Shown here: positions 43,329 to 52,930 of the stretch, piece by piece | Position numbering within the stretch: position 1 is the first letter of the stretch | Layout of the letters: each line of letters starts with the position of its first letter | Source of the DNA: Rhodococcus sp. (in: high G+C Gram-positive bacteria) | Lineage (GTDB): Bacteria; Actinomycetota; Actinomycetes; Mycobacteriales; Mycobacteriaceae | Assembly: GCF_023264675.1 (NCBI RefSeq) | Contig: NZ_JAHFVG010000022.1 | Location: forward strand, 24,528-88,527 | DNA length: 64,000 nucleotides | Direction: 5' to 3' | Notes under the pieces: model-generated | What the model was told of the DNA's origin: nothing | Seen by the model: only the letters and a program-made list of their open reading frames with translations | Database searches by the model: none | Made by a program: the position numbers and the translations under genes

Positions 43329-44651
43329 CTAAGCCGCTCGTCGGTGGTCCATCTCGTCCAGCGGCTCGGTGCGGTCCGCCCACTTGTCGGTGTACTGGAA
43401 ATGCGGGCGACGGTCACCGATGTACGAACTCAGCCACGACAACACTGCGACGTAGCGGTTGCGGAAGCCCACCAGGTACATCAGATGCACCGCCAACCAC
43501 ATCACCCAGGCGATGGGGCCGGACATGTCCACCTTGCCGAAGAGCCTGGCAACAGCACTGAATCGGCCGACGATCGACATGCTGCCCTTGTCGGTGTACC
43601 GAAACGGTGTACCGAAATCAGTTTTGCCGACGATCATCTTGGCAACGTGCCTGCCCTGCTGCATTGCCACCGGCGACTGACCCGGAAGCTTGTTCAGCGA
43701 CGTCACGTCACCGATCGCGAAGATGTCCTTCTCGTTGCCGACCGTCAGATCCTCGTGCACCAGAAGACGGCCTGCGCGGTCCGTCTCACACCCCGTACGT
43801 TCGGCGACCTTCGCGGCCAAGTCGCTGGCCTGCACCCCTGCCGACCAGATGACAGTCTTGGCCGCAATGCTGCGCGAGGCCTTCGTGTCCACGTCCTGGA
43901 CGGTGACGGTGTCGTTCTCGATGTCGGTGACCAGTGCACCGGTCACGACGTCGACGCCCGACTTCTCGAGCTTCGCGCGGGCGTAGGCACTCAACTTTCC
44001 GCCGAACGCGGGGAGCACGTCCTTGACACCGTCGACGAGAGTCACCGTCACATCGTCCGGCGCGATGTCCGGGAACGATGCAGCGAAGTAGCGGTGGGCG
44101 AGATCTCTGATCTGACCTGCGAGTTCGACGCCCGTCGCACCTGCGCCGACGACGACGAAGCTGAGCAGTTCCTTCCTGACGGCGGCATCCGTCGTCAGAT
44201 GAGCGGTTTCGTAACAGCTCAGGATCTGCTCGCGAAGAGCAATGGCATCGTCGACGGTCTTCAGCGCGAACGTGCGGTCCTTGAACTCGTCCCGGCCGAA
44301 GTAGGCCTGCGTTGCACCGGTGGCGACGATGAGACGGCCGTATTCGATCGTGTGCGAGACCCCGGCACCGGTGTAGGTGACCTGGTGGCGTTGCGGGTCG
44401 ATGTCGACAACCCGTCCCAATCGCACGTCGGCGGAGTCGTACTCGGCGAGGATCCGGCGGATGGGCGGCGCGATCTCACCGGTCGAGATCATGCCGGTCG
44501 CAGCCTGATAGAGCAGAGGCTGGAACAGGTGCTCGGTGGTGCTGGAGATCAGCGAGAACTTCACTCCGGCCTTACCAAGAGACTTGGCAGCAGCAAGTGC
44601 CCCGAATCCCGAACCGACAATGACGACCTCGAACGTTTCCATGCACTCCAT
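43329..44651 (-). CDS. ndh: Type II NADH dehydrogenase (NDH-2)
   Basis: This 440-residue flavoprotein has FAD motif VGSGFG near residue 11 and NADH motif VVVGAGATGVELAGQIRDLA in the middle. The quinone-site region AIGDVTSLNKLPGQSPVAMQQGRHVA follows. A C-terminal membrane-binding part, WVMWLAVHLMYLVGFRNRYV, closes it. It passes electrons from NADH to menaquinone without proton pumping. ATG 44651 has AGGAG 6 bases upstream, so the N-terminus is MECMETFEVV. It is divergent from a LysR gene that shares a 23-bp palindrome. Confidence 0.93.
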   Translation of the reverse strand: MECMETFEVVIVGSGFGALAAAKSLGKAGVKFSLISSTTEHLFQPLLYQAATGMISTGEIAPPIRRILAEYDSADVRLGRVVDIDPQRHQVTYTGAGVSHTIEYGRLIVATGATQAYFGRDEFKDRTFALKTVDDAIALREQILSCYETAHLTTDAAVRKELLSFVVVGAGATGVELAGQIRDLAHRYFAASFPDIAPDDVTVTLVDGVKDVLPAFGGKLSAYARAKLEKSGVDVVTGALVTDIENDTVTVQDVDTKASRSIAAKTVIWSAGVQASDLAAKVAERTGCETDRAGRLLVHEDLTVGNEKDIFAIGDVTSLNKLPGQSPVAMQQGRHVAKMIVGKTDFGTPFRYTDKGSMSIVGRFSAVARLFGKVDMSGPIAWVMWLAVHLMYLVGFRNRYVAVLSWLSSYIGDRRPHFQYTDKWADRTEPLDEMDHRRAA

Positions 44652-44696
44652 GGAACTCCTGAAACGGTTCGCTATCAACGGTGAAGATGAAATAGT

Positions 44697-44719
44697 ATCC
44701 ATGAGAAAAACTCATGGAT
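44697..44719. promoter_or_regulatory. 23-bp palindrome between ndh and lysR
   Basis: ATCCATGAG AAAAA CTCATGGAT has perfect 9-bp arms around five A residues. It lies just before the LysR start at GTG 44730 and 46 bases upstream of ndh. This is a strong candidate for the LysR autoregulatory site. Confidence 0.7.
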
Positions 44720-44729
44720 GGAGGCACAG

Positions 44730-45617
44730 GTGGAACTGCGGGAACTCAGGTACTTCCTCGCCGTGGCGGAGGAACTCAACTTCTCCCGCGCTGCCGAACG
44801 CTGCTACGTATCACAATCTGCAATCAGTCTGCAGATAGCCAAGCTCGAACGCGAGATGAGCGAGCCGTTGTTCGAGCGCTCGTCGCGGTCCGTTCGATTG
44901 ACCGTCGTGGGAACACAATTGGTGTCCATCGCTCGGCACATGCTCGAACTGGAGCAGTCCGCCCTTGCGCTGACGGCGCGCCGCCAGAACCAATTGCGCC
45001 TGACCGGCAACATGACGTTCGCCGCGAATGCGCTCGCGGCAATCGTGAGCGTGCGTGAGCGACACCCGGGCGCAGAGATCGACTTCGTACTCAAGCGATT
45101 TGCCGAACAAATCGACGCGGTCACGTCGGGCGACTGTCAGGTGGCACTGATCCGCGGGAGTGTCGAGCGCTCGAACCTCCACGTCACCGAACTGTGGACC
45201 GAGGATCTCGTGGTGATCCTCAGCGAGGGACATCCGCTGGCGGGCGCCGACAATCCGAGCCTCGAGCAACTCGCCGCCTATCCGCTGCTGCTACCGAAGC
45301 GCAGCGAACAGATCCTGCTGCACCGGGTGATCGAGCGCGAGATGAAGCGAAGCGGCCTCGGGCTGACGTTCGGCCCTCCCGTCGCACTCGACCACACGGC
45401 GAGCGCCGACCTGCTCAATCACCCCGACTGCTGGTCCATCGTCTACGCCAGCACCGCCGAAAGCACTCCGAAGACCGGTTTGGCGTTCCGTACCGAGGCC
45501 GGGCATCGACTCCAACTTCCCGTCTCGGCCGTCGTGGACGCCACGGTCCCGGCAACCGACTTGCAACGAGACCTCATCGACGCGCTCGCGGCGACAGCGC
45601 CACTCCGGCCAGAATGA
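44730..45617 (+). CDS. LysR-family regulator divergent from NDH-2
   Basis: This is a 295-residue regulator. The winged HTH is LRYFLAVAEELNFSRAAERC followed by SQSAISLQIAKLEREM, and an effector domain follows. I chose GTG 44730 because GGAGG lies 5 bases upstream and the protein then opens MELRELRYF as most relatives do; ATG 44718 would overlap the palindrome. It probably controls ndh and itself. Its 3' end overlaps the next minus-strand gene by 44 bases. Confidence 0.9.
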   Translation: MELRELRYFLAVAEELNFSRAAERCYVSQSAISLQIAKLEREMSEPLFERSSRSVRLTVVGTQLVSIARHMLELEQSALALTARRQNQLRLTGNMTFAANALAAIVSVRERHPGAEIDFVLKRFAEQIDAVTSGDCQVALIRGSVERSNLHVTELWTEDLVVILSEGHPLAGADNPSLEQLAAYPLLLPKRSEQILLHRVIEREMKRSGLGLTFGPPVALDHTASADLLNHPDCWSIVYASTAESTPKTGLAFRTEAGHRLQLPVSAVVDATVPATDLQRDLIDALAATAPLRPE

Positions 45618-46821
45618 CGGCCACCGTCGCCACCACGACGGCGACGAACAACGGCGACACCGTCGCCACCACCGGAGACCTGGAGCCATCGGTACCGTCC
45701 GTCCAGTAGAACGACGGCGGAAGCTGCGGAGCCGACACCGAGAACAGGGTCATCGACAGGGGGATCGTCGGGGCAAGCACCGATCCGCCGATCCCCACCG
45801 GGACACACGATCCGATGCAGAACCCCACCGCTGCCGGAAAGAGCACGGCGTACGCGACGGTGGGGACGGCGTCGAACCAGGCTGTGCCGGTGAGGATTCC
45901 AGTTGCCGTCACCACCGCCAGAATGCACACGCCGAGCCTCGGACGCGGCCAGCGGTAGCCGAGGAGGACACCGATCACCAGAACCAGCACACCCACGGCG
46001 GCCACCCACCACGACCGCGTCGACCAGGCCAGCCCGCTCACCGTCGTCGCTGCGATCGCGAACCCGACCAGAACCGCGTTACCGTCGCGACGATCGAGCA
46101 AACGCGTTGCGACGAGTGTGAATCCGAATGCGAGGACGACCGCGAGAATCCACATCGTCGTGGTCGATACGGAAGATCCGACATAGACGTACACCAGCAG
46201 GTACGCGAACGGCAGCGCCAGCAGCACGACGACGTCCTGTGCCCTCCATTCCCCCACCGAGGGAACGGTTCGAAACGCGACGAAAGCGACGAGCGCCGCC
46301 GGAATCACCAGGACCAGAGGGTGGATCACGGCATCGACGTAGTTCGGACCGACGGACAGCATCCAGCGTCCGTCGTCGTAGGGCAGATACGTGCGTACGG
46401 CCTGGCCGAACACGACTGCCCCGAGCACGCCGACGAGCAAGCCTGCCTGGGCTCGCCGATGACCCGACGCGAGCGCCGCACACGCAGCCAGGAGAAGCCC
46501 ACTTCCGACAGCGGTGACGGACACGGCCAGATGGGCGGCGACCGGGACGAACGACGGCAAGGCGATGACGGCAGGACCGACGACTCCGGCGACCGCAACC
46601 GTCGCGGCCGATCGGCGGGCCTGCAGGCCGAGCAGGGCCAGCACGGCAATCACCACCGTCACCGAACCCGACCACTGCGGTGTCACGAACTGCGCGAACC
46701 ACTCTCCGGACTGCTCGGCGTACGCGGAGTCGTATCCGAGTGAGAGCAGTGAAGACAGAACGGCGACGAACGCACCCGATGTTGCTGCGATCAGCGAACC
46801 GTGTCGGTCGAGAAGGTGCAC
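45574..46821 (-). CDS. Unknown polytopic membrane protein
   Basis: This 415-residue protein has about eleven hydrophobic segments separated by short loops (for example SVTVVIAVLALLGLQARR and VVVLLALPFAYLLVYVYVG). No transporter signature is recognised. The loop YDSAYAEQSGEWFAQFVTP after the first helix is distinctive. The last helix ends in SPRARR. GTG 46821 opens a short basic N-terminus before helix 1. It is divergent from the giant signalling protein at 46954. Confidence 0.72.
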   Translation of the reverse strand: MHLLDRHGSLIAATSGAFVAVLSSLLSLGYDSAYAEQSGEWFAQFVTPQWSGSVTVVIAVLALLGLQARRSAATVAVAGVVGPAVIALPSFVPVAAHLAVSVTAVGSGLLLAACAALASGHRRAQAGLLVGVLGAVVFGQAVRTYLPYDDGRWMLSVGPNYVDAVIHPLVLVIPAALVAFVAFRTVPSVGEWRAQDVVVLLALPFAYLLVYVYVGSSVSTTTMWILAVVLAFGFTLVATRLLDRRDGNAVLVGFAIAATTVSGLAWSTRSWWVAAVGVLVLVIGVLLGYRWPRPRLGVCILAVVTATGILTGTAWFDAVPTVAYAVLFPAAVGFCIGSCVPVGIGGSVLAPTIPLSMTLFSVSAPQLPPSFYWTDGTDGSRSPVVATVSPLFVAVVVATVAVILAGVALSPRARR

Positions 46822-46953
46822 ATCCTCACGGTAGACGACCGTGCCCGCGGCCTGATCCGCTCGTGCTCTCCTATCGCCGGTGACCGCAGATCTGTGGCAT
46901 GGTTGGACCCCTACAGGGCCGCACAGGCCGTCTTCGGGTCGAGGGGAGGCCCG

Positions 46954-49900
46954 GTGTCGAGTTCGCGAGGCATCGACAGCAGAGTGATCGTGGTCGGTGG
47001 CTCCGCCGGGGGCCTCGACGCTCTCAGCGCGATGCTGGGGGCAGCCGAGCCCGGTCTCGGCTGGTGTTTCGTCGTCGCCCAGCACATGGCACCCGCCGGA
47101 TCCAGTGGCCTCGTGAGCATTCTGAGCCGGGTGTGCGCCCTCGAGGTCGTCGAAGCATCGGACAAGGACCTTCTCGCACCGGACACCGTGTTCATCGCTC
47201 CGCCAGGTCGCGACATCGTCCTCGACACCGAGCGCATACGGATCGAGACGCCGGACATAGAGCAGCGCCCGTGGCCGAGCATCGACCGTCTGTTCGTCTC
47301 GGCAGCCACCACGTTCGGCGAGAATTCGATAGCAGTCGTTCTCTCCGGCACCGGCAACGACGGTGCCTCCGGGGTCGAAGCGATCGAGTCGGCCGGGGGC
47401 GTGGTCGTCGTGCAGGACCTGTCGACGGCAACGTTCGAGTCGATGCCGTCGGCGGCGTTCGCCACCGGTTCGGTCGACATTCAGGCTCCAGCCGCCGACA
47501 TTCCGGGCGAGCTGGCACGTTTCCTCGGAACGGTACTGCCCCCGAGCGCCTCCGCGGCCACGACGGAACACGCCGACATCTTCGAGGCCGTTCCGCTCGG
47601 CGACGTGATCGGTGTTCTGCACGAAGAGGCAGGAGTCGATTTCTCCGGGTACAAGACCTCGACTCTTCAACGCCAGATTTCGCGTCGCCTACGTCTTCTC
47701 GGGCTGACGGAGATCGACGCCTATGTCACCTACATTCGCGAAACACCCAACGAGGCAGCAGCATTGGCGCGCGCACTGCTGGTGACAGTCACCGCATTCT
47801 TTCGCGACAAGAATGTGTGGGACGGTCTCCGCGGCTATCTGGACGCAGCGATAGCGGATTCGGACAACGACCAGTTCCGCGTGTGGGTTCCGGGCTGCGC
47901 GAGCGGCGAAGAGGCCTACACCGTGGCAATGCTGGTGGCCGACGCGTTGGGGATCTCTCACGACGATCTGTCCGGTCGGATGAAGATCTTCGCCACCGAT
48001 CTGGACGAGCGCGCTCTCGATCATGCACGGACAGGCCGATTCAGCGCGAGTGAGGCCGACGCGATTCCTCCTCGTCTACGTCAAACGTGGACGAGGCCCG
48101 TCACCGACGGCATCGAGATACTGCCGGCGCTTCGAGAGGCCATCGTCTTCGCTCGGCACAACGTCGCCTTCGATCCGCCGTTTCCCAATCTCGACCTCGT
48201 GTCGCTGCGCAACACCCTGATCTACTTTCAACCGCGGCTTCAGGAACGCGTGCTGCAGCTGTGCCAGTTCGCGTTGGTTCCCAACGGTCTACTTCTTCTC
48301 GGCCAGAGCGAACGGGTTCCGCGGGACGACGAGATGTTCGTCGTCGTCGACAACGAACACCGCCTGTACCGTCGGCGTCAGCATTCGCGTCTGCTCGGGC
48401 TGCCTCTCGGGCGAATGATCGCCACCGTCAAACCAAGCAGGCGAGCCGAGCCTTTCGATATCAGATCGCGGAACTCCACGGCGGACGGTCGGTTCTACCG
48501 CGACATCGTCAAGGCGGTAGCTCCGTCGGCGCTGATTCTCGACGACCGGTCGGTCCTGATCGAAGTGATCGGCGACGTGGGCCAATGGTGCATCGTGAGC
48601 GAGGGCGCGCACAGCGGCAACGTCGTGGACTTGCTGAAGGACGAGTACCGCTCGGCGGTGCGGGCCATGCTCAGTCAGCTACGCCACAGCTCTCCCCGAA
48701 TGGCGACCCGCAGCATACGAACGATCGACGGCGTCACTCAGATCTCGGTCACCCGTATCGAATCCGCCGTCGACGGGGCAGGAGGTGGAAGCACTGCCGG
48801 CGCAGTGGTCACCTTCGATTCGGGACCGACCGTCGACGACTCCGTCCCCGTCGACACCGGTCGTGGCGATGCGGACGCGGCGCAGGTGAGCGCCGAACTG
48901 GAATCGGTCTACGAGGCCCTCCAGTCCACGGTGGAGGACCTGAGCTCGTCGAACGAGGAACTGCAGGCCCTCAACGAGGAACTGCAGGCATCCTCGGAAG
49001 AGCTGCAGGCATCCTCCGAGGAAGTCCAGGCGTCCAACGAAGAGCTTGAAGCGACGAACGAAGAACTGACGACCCTGAACCAGGAACTCGGGGTACGAGG
49101 CACGGAACTCACTCGTGCCAACGTCGACCTCGAGAACATCCAGTCCTCGCTCACGAACGGACTCGTACTTCTCGACCTGGAATTACGAGTGACGCGCTAT
49201 ACCGCACTCGCGGTACGCCTGTTCTCGCTCATTCAATCCGACGTCGGTCGCGAGTTGGCTGCTGTCCCGACCACCATCCCGGTGCCCGATCTCGCCGATG
49301 CCCTCCAGACGACGTTGGCCGGCGAGAGTCGAATCATCGAGTTGGAGAGTGACGATCGCGACCTGCTGGTTCAAACACAGCCGTATCGTGGTGAGCGAAA
49401 CGATATCCTCGGCGCGATCGTCGTCGTCATCGACGTCAGCGAGATCACCGCAGAACGCCGTTCGCGCGAGCGGGCGCTCGCGAACCTCGAAATGGTCACC
49501 GAATCGATCAAAGCGACTGTGTGGCAACGAACTTCCTCCGGCGACATCAGTCTTCTCACTCGACGTGTCGAGGATCTGTACGGCCTCGAGCGCCCGCGGG
49601 TCATCGCCGACCCCTCCTTGCTCGTCTCGGCGGTGCATCCCGAGGATCGAGATCGGGTCGCGTCGATCTCGGCGTCGGCCGAAGACAGTTGGGAGATGCG
49701 ATACCGAATAATCCGCCCCGACGGGACGATTCGATGGATCGACGAGTCGGCGACCCTGATGCACCCCCTCGACGGATCGTCACCGGTGCGAGTCGGTAGC
49801 GCAGTCGACGTCACCGAACAGCAGCGCTTGAGCGACGAAATTCGAGCTCAGTCGACTCTGCTCTCGACACTCTTCGACAGCGACTCGCTCGGCATTCTGT

Positions 49901-51456
49901 TGGTCGACGGGCAGGGTCGGATAGTGCGGGCCAGCGCCGCCATCGCAGACATGACCGGCTTTCCCTCGGGCTCGCTCGTCGGGCGGGAACTGCGAAGTTT
50001 GTTGAGCCCCATCAGCTCCGACGGCACGGCGACCGAGAACTCGAACTGGCTGCTCACCAAGGCAGACGGACGAGGTGTCCCGATCGCTGTCGAGCAATTG
50101 ACCGACGGTAGTCACCACGACGGCACGGTCATGGTGGTGCACGACAGCACCCGGCTGCGCCGGCTGTCGGCGGAACTGGCGGCATTCGAACAGTTCGATC
50201 AGCAGACCGGTTTGCTGACGAGATCGTTCTTCCGCAGCAGTGCAATCGAATTGGTCGAGTCCGTGCAGAACAACGTCGCTGTTCTGTGGATCGATCTGGA
50301 CGGATTCAAAGAGGTGAACGATCGACTCGGGCACCGAAGCGGTGACCTGGTGCTCGGCGTCATCGCAACGAGGTTGAAACGTGCGGTACGTAAGAACCAC
50401 CTGGTCGGTCGGCTCGGCGGAGACGAATTTGCCGTTCTGGTCAATGCCATCGACGATCTCGACGCGCTCGACAATCTGGTCCACCGCATTCTGTCGTCGA
50501 TACGGGAGCCCGTAGTCATCGACGACACACAAGCGTTCGTATCGGCATCCATCGGCGTTGCAGTGCAACCGCAGGACGGCACCACCGCCGAGGAACTGCT
50601 CCACAATGCCGACGTCGCAATGTATTCCGCGAAGCAGGCCGGCCGAGACCAGCACATCTACTTCACGGCCGAAATGGACCGTGACGCCGATGCCAGGGCA
50701 GCGATGAGGCATCAGCTGGCCGCCGCCGTCCGCCATCGCGACTTCGAGCTGCACTACCAGCCGATCCGCCACGCCGACACCGGTGAGATCGCGATGATCG
50801 AGGCGCTGATTCGCTGGCGCCGCGATGGTGAACTCGTCACGGCAGGCCAATTCATCGATCTTGCAGCCGACACCGGGCAACTCAGAGCACTCGGTCACAT
50901 CGTCCTCGACTGCCTCATTGCCGACGTGGAAACCTTGTACGAGGCAATCGGACCGGATCACCCCCAGGTCGCCGTCAACATGTCGGCGTCCGAACTGCGC
51001 GAGCGCGATCTGATGGACCGACTCCTGTCGTGGCATCCGGCTGCGGGCTTCGAGAAGATCGTCATCGAGGTCACCGAGCACGTCACGCTCGTTCCCGGTG
51101 ACCGAGCCTTCGAAGCTCTCGCCCTCCTGCGACGACTCGGCGCGACAATCAGTATCGACGACTTCGGGACCGGGTACTCGAACCTCGAACTGCTGGGCCA
51201 GCTGAAGCCTGGAATCATCAAGATCGACCGATCGCTGACGGAAAGCGCCGCCGTCGACGAGCGCGGATCGCGGATCCTCGACGCCGCCGTCGGATTGGCC
51301 CATGCACTCGAGACCATCCCGGTCATCGAAGGCGTCGGCAGTGCGGAGTTGTCGGCGGTCGCCGCCCGCACCGGAGCCGAGCTGGTTCAGGGGTACTACC
51401 TCGGGCGGCCGATGCCGCTCGGGCGGATCATCGACTCACTGACCGAACGGGTTTGA
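46954..51456 (+). CDS. CheB-CheR-PAS-GGDEF-EAL hybrid signalling protein
   Basis: This protein has 1500 residues. In order it has a CheB methylesterase domain (about 10-190) with Ser17, His44 and Asp136, and a CheR methyltransferase (about 215-480) with the SAM motif VPGCASGEEAY near 312. A long coiled coil with repeated EELQASSEELQ units spans about 648-712. Three PAS-like domains (about 728-1055) lead into GGDEF with intact GGDEF near 1154. A final EAL domain has IEALIRW near 1281, SIDDFGTGYSN and KIDRS. The last EAL glutamate motif reads EGVGS and not EGVE, so hydrolysis may be weak. GTG 46954 follows GAGGGGAGG. No mcp or cheA is nearby. Confidence 0.93.
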   Translation: MSSSRGIDSRVIVVGGSAGGLDALSAMLGAAEPGLGWCFVVAQHMAPAGSSGLVSILSRVCALEVVEASDKDLLAPDTVFIAPPGRDIVLDTERIRIETPDIEQRPWPSIDRLFVSAATTFGENSIAVVLSGTGNDGASGVEAIESAGGVVVVQDLSTATFESMPSAAFATGSVDIQAPAADIPGELARFLGTVLPPSASAATTEHADIFEAVPLGDVIGVLHEEAGVDFSGYKTSTLQRQISRRLRLLGLTEIDAYVTYIRETPNEAAALARALLVTVTAFFRDKNVWDGLRGYLDAAIADSDNDQFRVWVPGCASGEEAYTVAMLVADALGISHDDLSGRMKIFATDLDERALDHARTGRFSASEADAIPPRLRQTWTRPVTDGIEILPALREAIVFARHNVAFDPPFPNLDLVSLRNTLIYFQPRLQERVLQLCQFALVPNGLLLLGQSERVPRDDEMFVVVDNEHRLYRRRQHSRLLGLPLGRMIATVKPSRRAEPFDIRSRNSTADGRFYRDIVKAVAPSALILDDRSVLIEVIGDVGQWCIVSEGAHSGNVVDLLKDEYRSAVRAMLSQLRHSSPRMATRSIRTIDGVTQISVTRIESAVDGAGGGSTAGAVVTFDSGPTVDDSVPVDTGRGDADAAQVSAELESVYEALQSTVEDLSSSNEELQALNEELQASSEELQASSEEVQASNEELEATNEELTTLNQELGVRGTELTRANVDLENIQSSLTNGLVLLDLELRVTRYTALAVRLFSLIQSDVGRELAAVPTTIPVPDLADALQTTLAGESRIIELESDDRDLLVQTQPYRGERNDILGAIVVVIDVSEITAERRSRERALANLEMVTESIKATVWQRTSSGDISLLTRRVEDLYGLERPRVIADPSLLVSAVHPEDRDRVASISASAEDSWEMRYRIIRPDGTIRWIDESATLMHPLDGSSPVRVGSAVDVTEQQRLSDEIRAQSTLLSTLFDSDSLGILLVDGQGRIVRASAAIADMTGFPSGSLVGRELRSLLSPISSDGTATENSNWLLTKADGRGVPIAVEQLTDGSHHDGTVMVVHDSTRLRRLSAELAAFEQFDQQTGLLTRSFFRSSAIELVESVQNNVAVLWIDLDGFKEVNDRLGHRSGDLVLGVIATRLKRAVRKNHLVGRLGGDEFAVLVNAIDDLDALDNLVHRILSSIREPVVIDDTQAFVSASIGVAVQPQDGTTAEELLHNADVAMYSAKQAGRDQHIYFTAEMDRDADARAAMRHQLAAAVRHRDFELHYQPIRHADTGEIAMIEALIRWRRDGELVTAGQFIDLAADTGQLRALGHIVLDCLIADVETLYEAIGPDHPQVAVNMSASELRERDLMDRLLSWHPAAGFEKIVIEVTEHVTLVPGDRAFEALALLRRLGATISIDDFGTGYSNLELLGQLKPGIIKIDRSLTESAAVDERGSRILDAAVGLAHALETIPVIEGVGSAELSAVAARTGAELVQGYYLGRPMPLGRIIDSLTERV

Positions 51457-51468
51457 CGGGCTGAGGGG

Positions 51469-52857
51469 CTAGCGGGCTGGTGGGATCAGCGCAGCCAACC
51501 GCGGTTCCCATTCGCTGCGCTGGCCATCGAAGCATCGACCGAGTACCTCGATCATCGCCGCCGGAGCCACCGACGCTCCGGGGGAAGCGCCGAGGAGCCC
51601 GGCGATGGATCCCTCGGCGCCGGTGACGATCTCGGTGCCGAACATCAGCGTTCCCCCGGTGCGCGAACGAGGCTTGATCAGTTGCGCTCGCTGTCCGGCG
51701 GTGATCGGGTACCAGTCCGCCGGGTCGGCATCGGGGTAGAACTTCTGCAGTTCCGCGAACTTCGCCTTCTTCGAGCTGAGAAGCTGTCCGATCAGGTAGC
51801 GCACCAAGGGAAGGTTCTGCAGCCCAACCGACATCAAAATCGGCAGATTCGCCGGGCGTATGGTCGCGAACAGGTCGGAGAGCCGCCCGTGGCGGAGCAA
51901 CCTCGTGCTGAACGTGGCGTATGGGCCGAACATCAACGACTTCGAACCGGCAACCACCCTGCTGTCCAGGTGCGGCAGCGACATCGGCGGGGCGCCGAGT
52001 GACGGCTTTCCATAGACCTTCGCGTTGTGCCGATCCACCACGGACGGTGTGTCGGTCCGGAGAAACTCGGCGCCGAACGGAAAGACACCGTAGCCACGAA
52101 TTTCACGGATCCGCGACTTCTGTAGCAGTCGAAGCGCGTATCCTCCTGCGCCGACGAACACGAACCGAGACCGCACATCGAATTTCTCTCCGGTGGAACG
52201 GATTCGGCCCTTCACCGTCCAGATTCCGCGGGCGTCACGGCTGAGATCCGTCACCTCGTGGCCGGTGCGAATCGACGCACCGCCACTCGCCATCGACTCG
52301 GTCAGGTGAGCGGTGAGTGCACCGAAGTCCACATCCTTCCCGCCCTCGTTCCTGGTGGCCGCGACCCGCTGACGGCGATCGCGCCCCTCCATCAGCAGCG
52401 GCGCCCACCGGCGTACTACCTCGTGGTCTTCGGTGTACTCCATCGAGCTGAACGCTGGACTCACTCGCAACCTCTCCCAACGCCCCCGAAGGTACTCGAT
52501 GTCCTTGTCACCGAAGACGACGTCCATGTGCGGGGCCGGCGTCATCGGTTCGGTGACGCCGAGAGCCGACCAGAACTCCAGCGACAGCTGGAACTGGGCC
52601 GCGATCTCGTGGGTCCTCGCCGGGTCGCCCGGATCCGGCATGTAATTGAGCTCGCACAGTCCCGCATGGCCCGTTCCGGCGTTGTTCCACGCGCCCGAGC
52701 TCTCGCCGGCGAGATGGTCGAGCCGTTCGAAGAGCGCAATCGATCTGTCCGGCAGGACCTTTCCCAGTATCGCACCGAGCGTTGCGGACATGATCCCTCC
52801 ACCGATCAGTACGACGTCGAGGATCTCCGAGTGCGCGTGGGTCGAATGTGAGGTCAT
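51469..52857 (-). CDS. mqo: Malate:quinone oxidoreductase
   Basis: This FAD enzyme has 462 residues. VVLIGGGIMSATLGAILGKV is the FAD motif, followed by ESSGAWNNAGTGHAGLCELNY, the hallmark of Mqo. FPFGAEFL and GAEGSIAGLLGASPGASVAPAAMIEVL close the protein. It oxidises malate and passes electrons to the quinone pool at the membrane. The start is uncertain among 52857, 52875 and 52881; 52857 leaves the most promoter space before the divergent LysR gene. Confidence 0.93.
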   Translation of the reverse strand: MTSHSTHAHSEILDVVLIGGGIMSATLGAILGKVLPDRSIALFERLDHLAGESSGAWNNAGTGHAGLCELNYMPDPGDPARTHEIAAQFQLSLEFWSALGVTEPMTPAPHMDVVFGDKDIEYLRGRWERLRVSPAFSSMEYTEDHEVVRRWAPLLMEGRDRRQRVAATRNEGGKDVDFGALTAHLTESMASGGASIRTGHEVTDLSRDARGIWTVKGRIRSTGEKFDVRSRFVFVGAGGYALRLLQKSRIREIRGYGVFPFGAEFLRTDTPSVVDRHNAKVYGKPSLGAPPMSLPHLDSRVVAGSKSLMFGPYATFSTRLLRHGRLSDLFATIRPANLPILMSVGLQNLPLVRYLIGQLLSSKKAKFAELQKFYPDADPADWYPITAGQRAQLIKPRSRTGGTLMFGTEIVTGAEGSIAGLLGASPGASVAPAAMIEVLGRCFDGQRSEWEPRLAALIPPAR

Positions 52858-52912
52858 GATCGAATCGTGTCGCATCCCCATCGATCCGTCCAATGAAATC
52901 TTGGCTCGATTA

Positions 52913-52930
52913 TCATCCGTTTATGGATGA
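52913..52930. promoter_or_regulatory. Palindrome over the LysR start next to mqo
   Basis: TCATCC GTTTAT GGATGA is a perfect 6-bp inverted repeat, with the regulator's ATG (52923) inside the centre. It lies 56 bases upstream of mqo. A protein bound here would block its own translation start region and could reach the mqo promoter. Confidence 0.5.

Noticed and set aside
43344-44684. 446-residue plus-strand frame opposite NDH-2
   Set aside because: Antisense of a well-conserved flavoprotein; no motif of its own.
48940-49060. 21-base DNA repeats resembling a short array
   Set aside because: They encode heptads of a coiled coil (EELQASS) within the hybrid protein and are not CRISPR repeats.
49780-51303. 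507-residue minus-strand frame opposite the EAL part of the hybrid
   Set aside because: Shadow of GGDEF-EAL coding; residue mix typical of reverse-complement frames.
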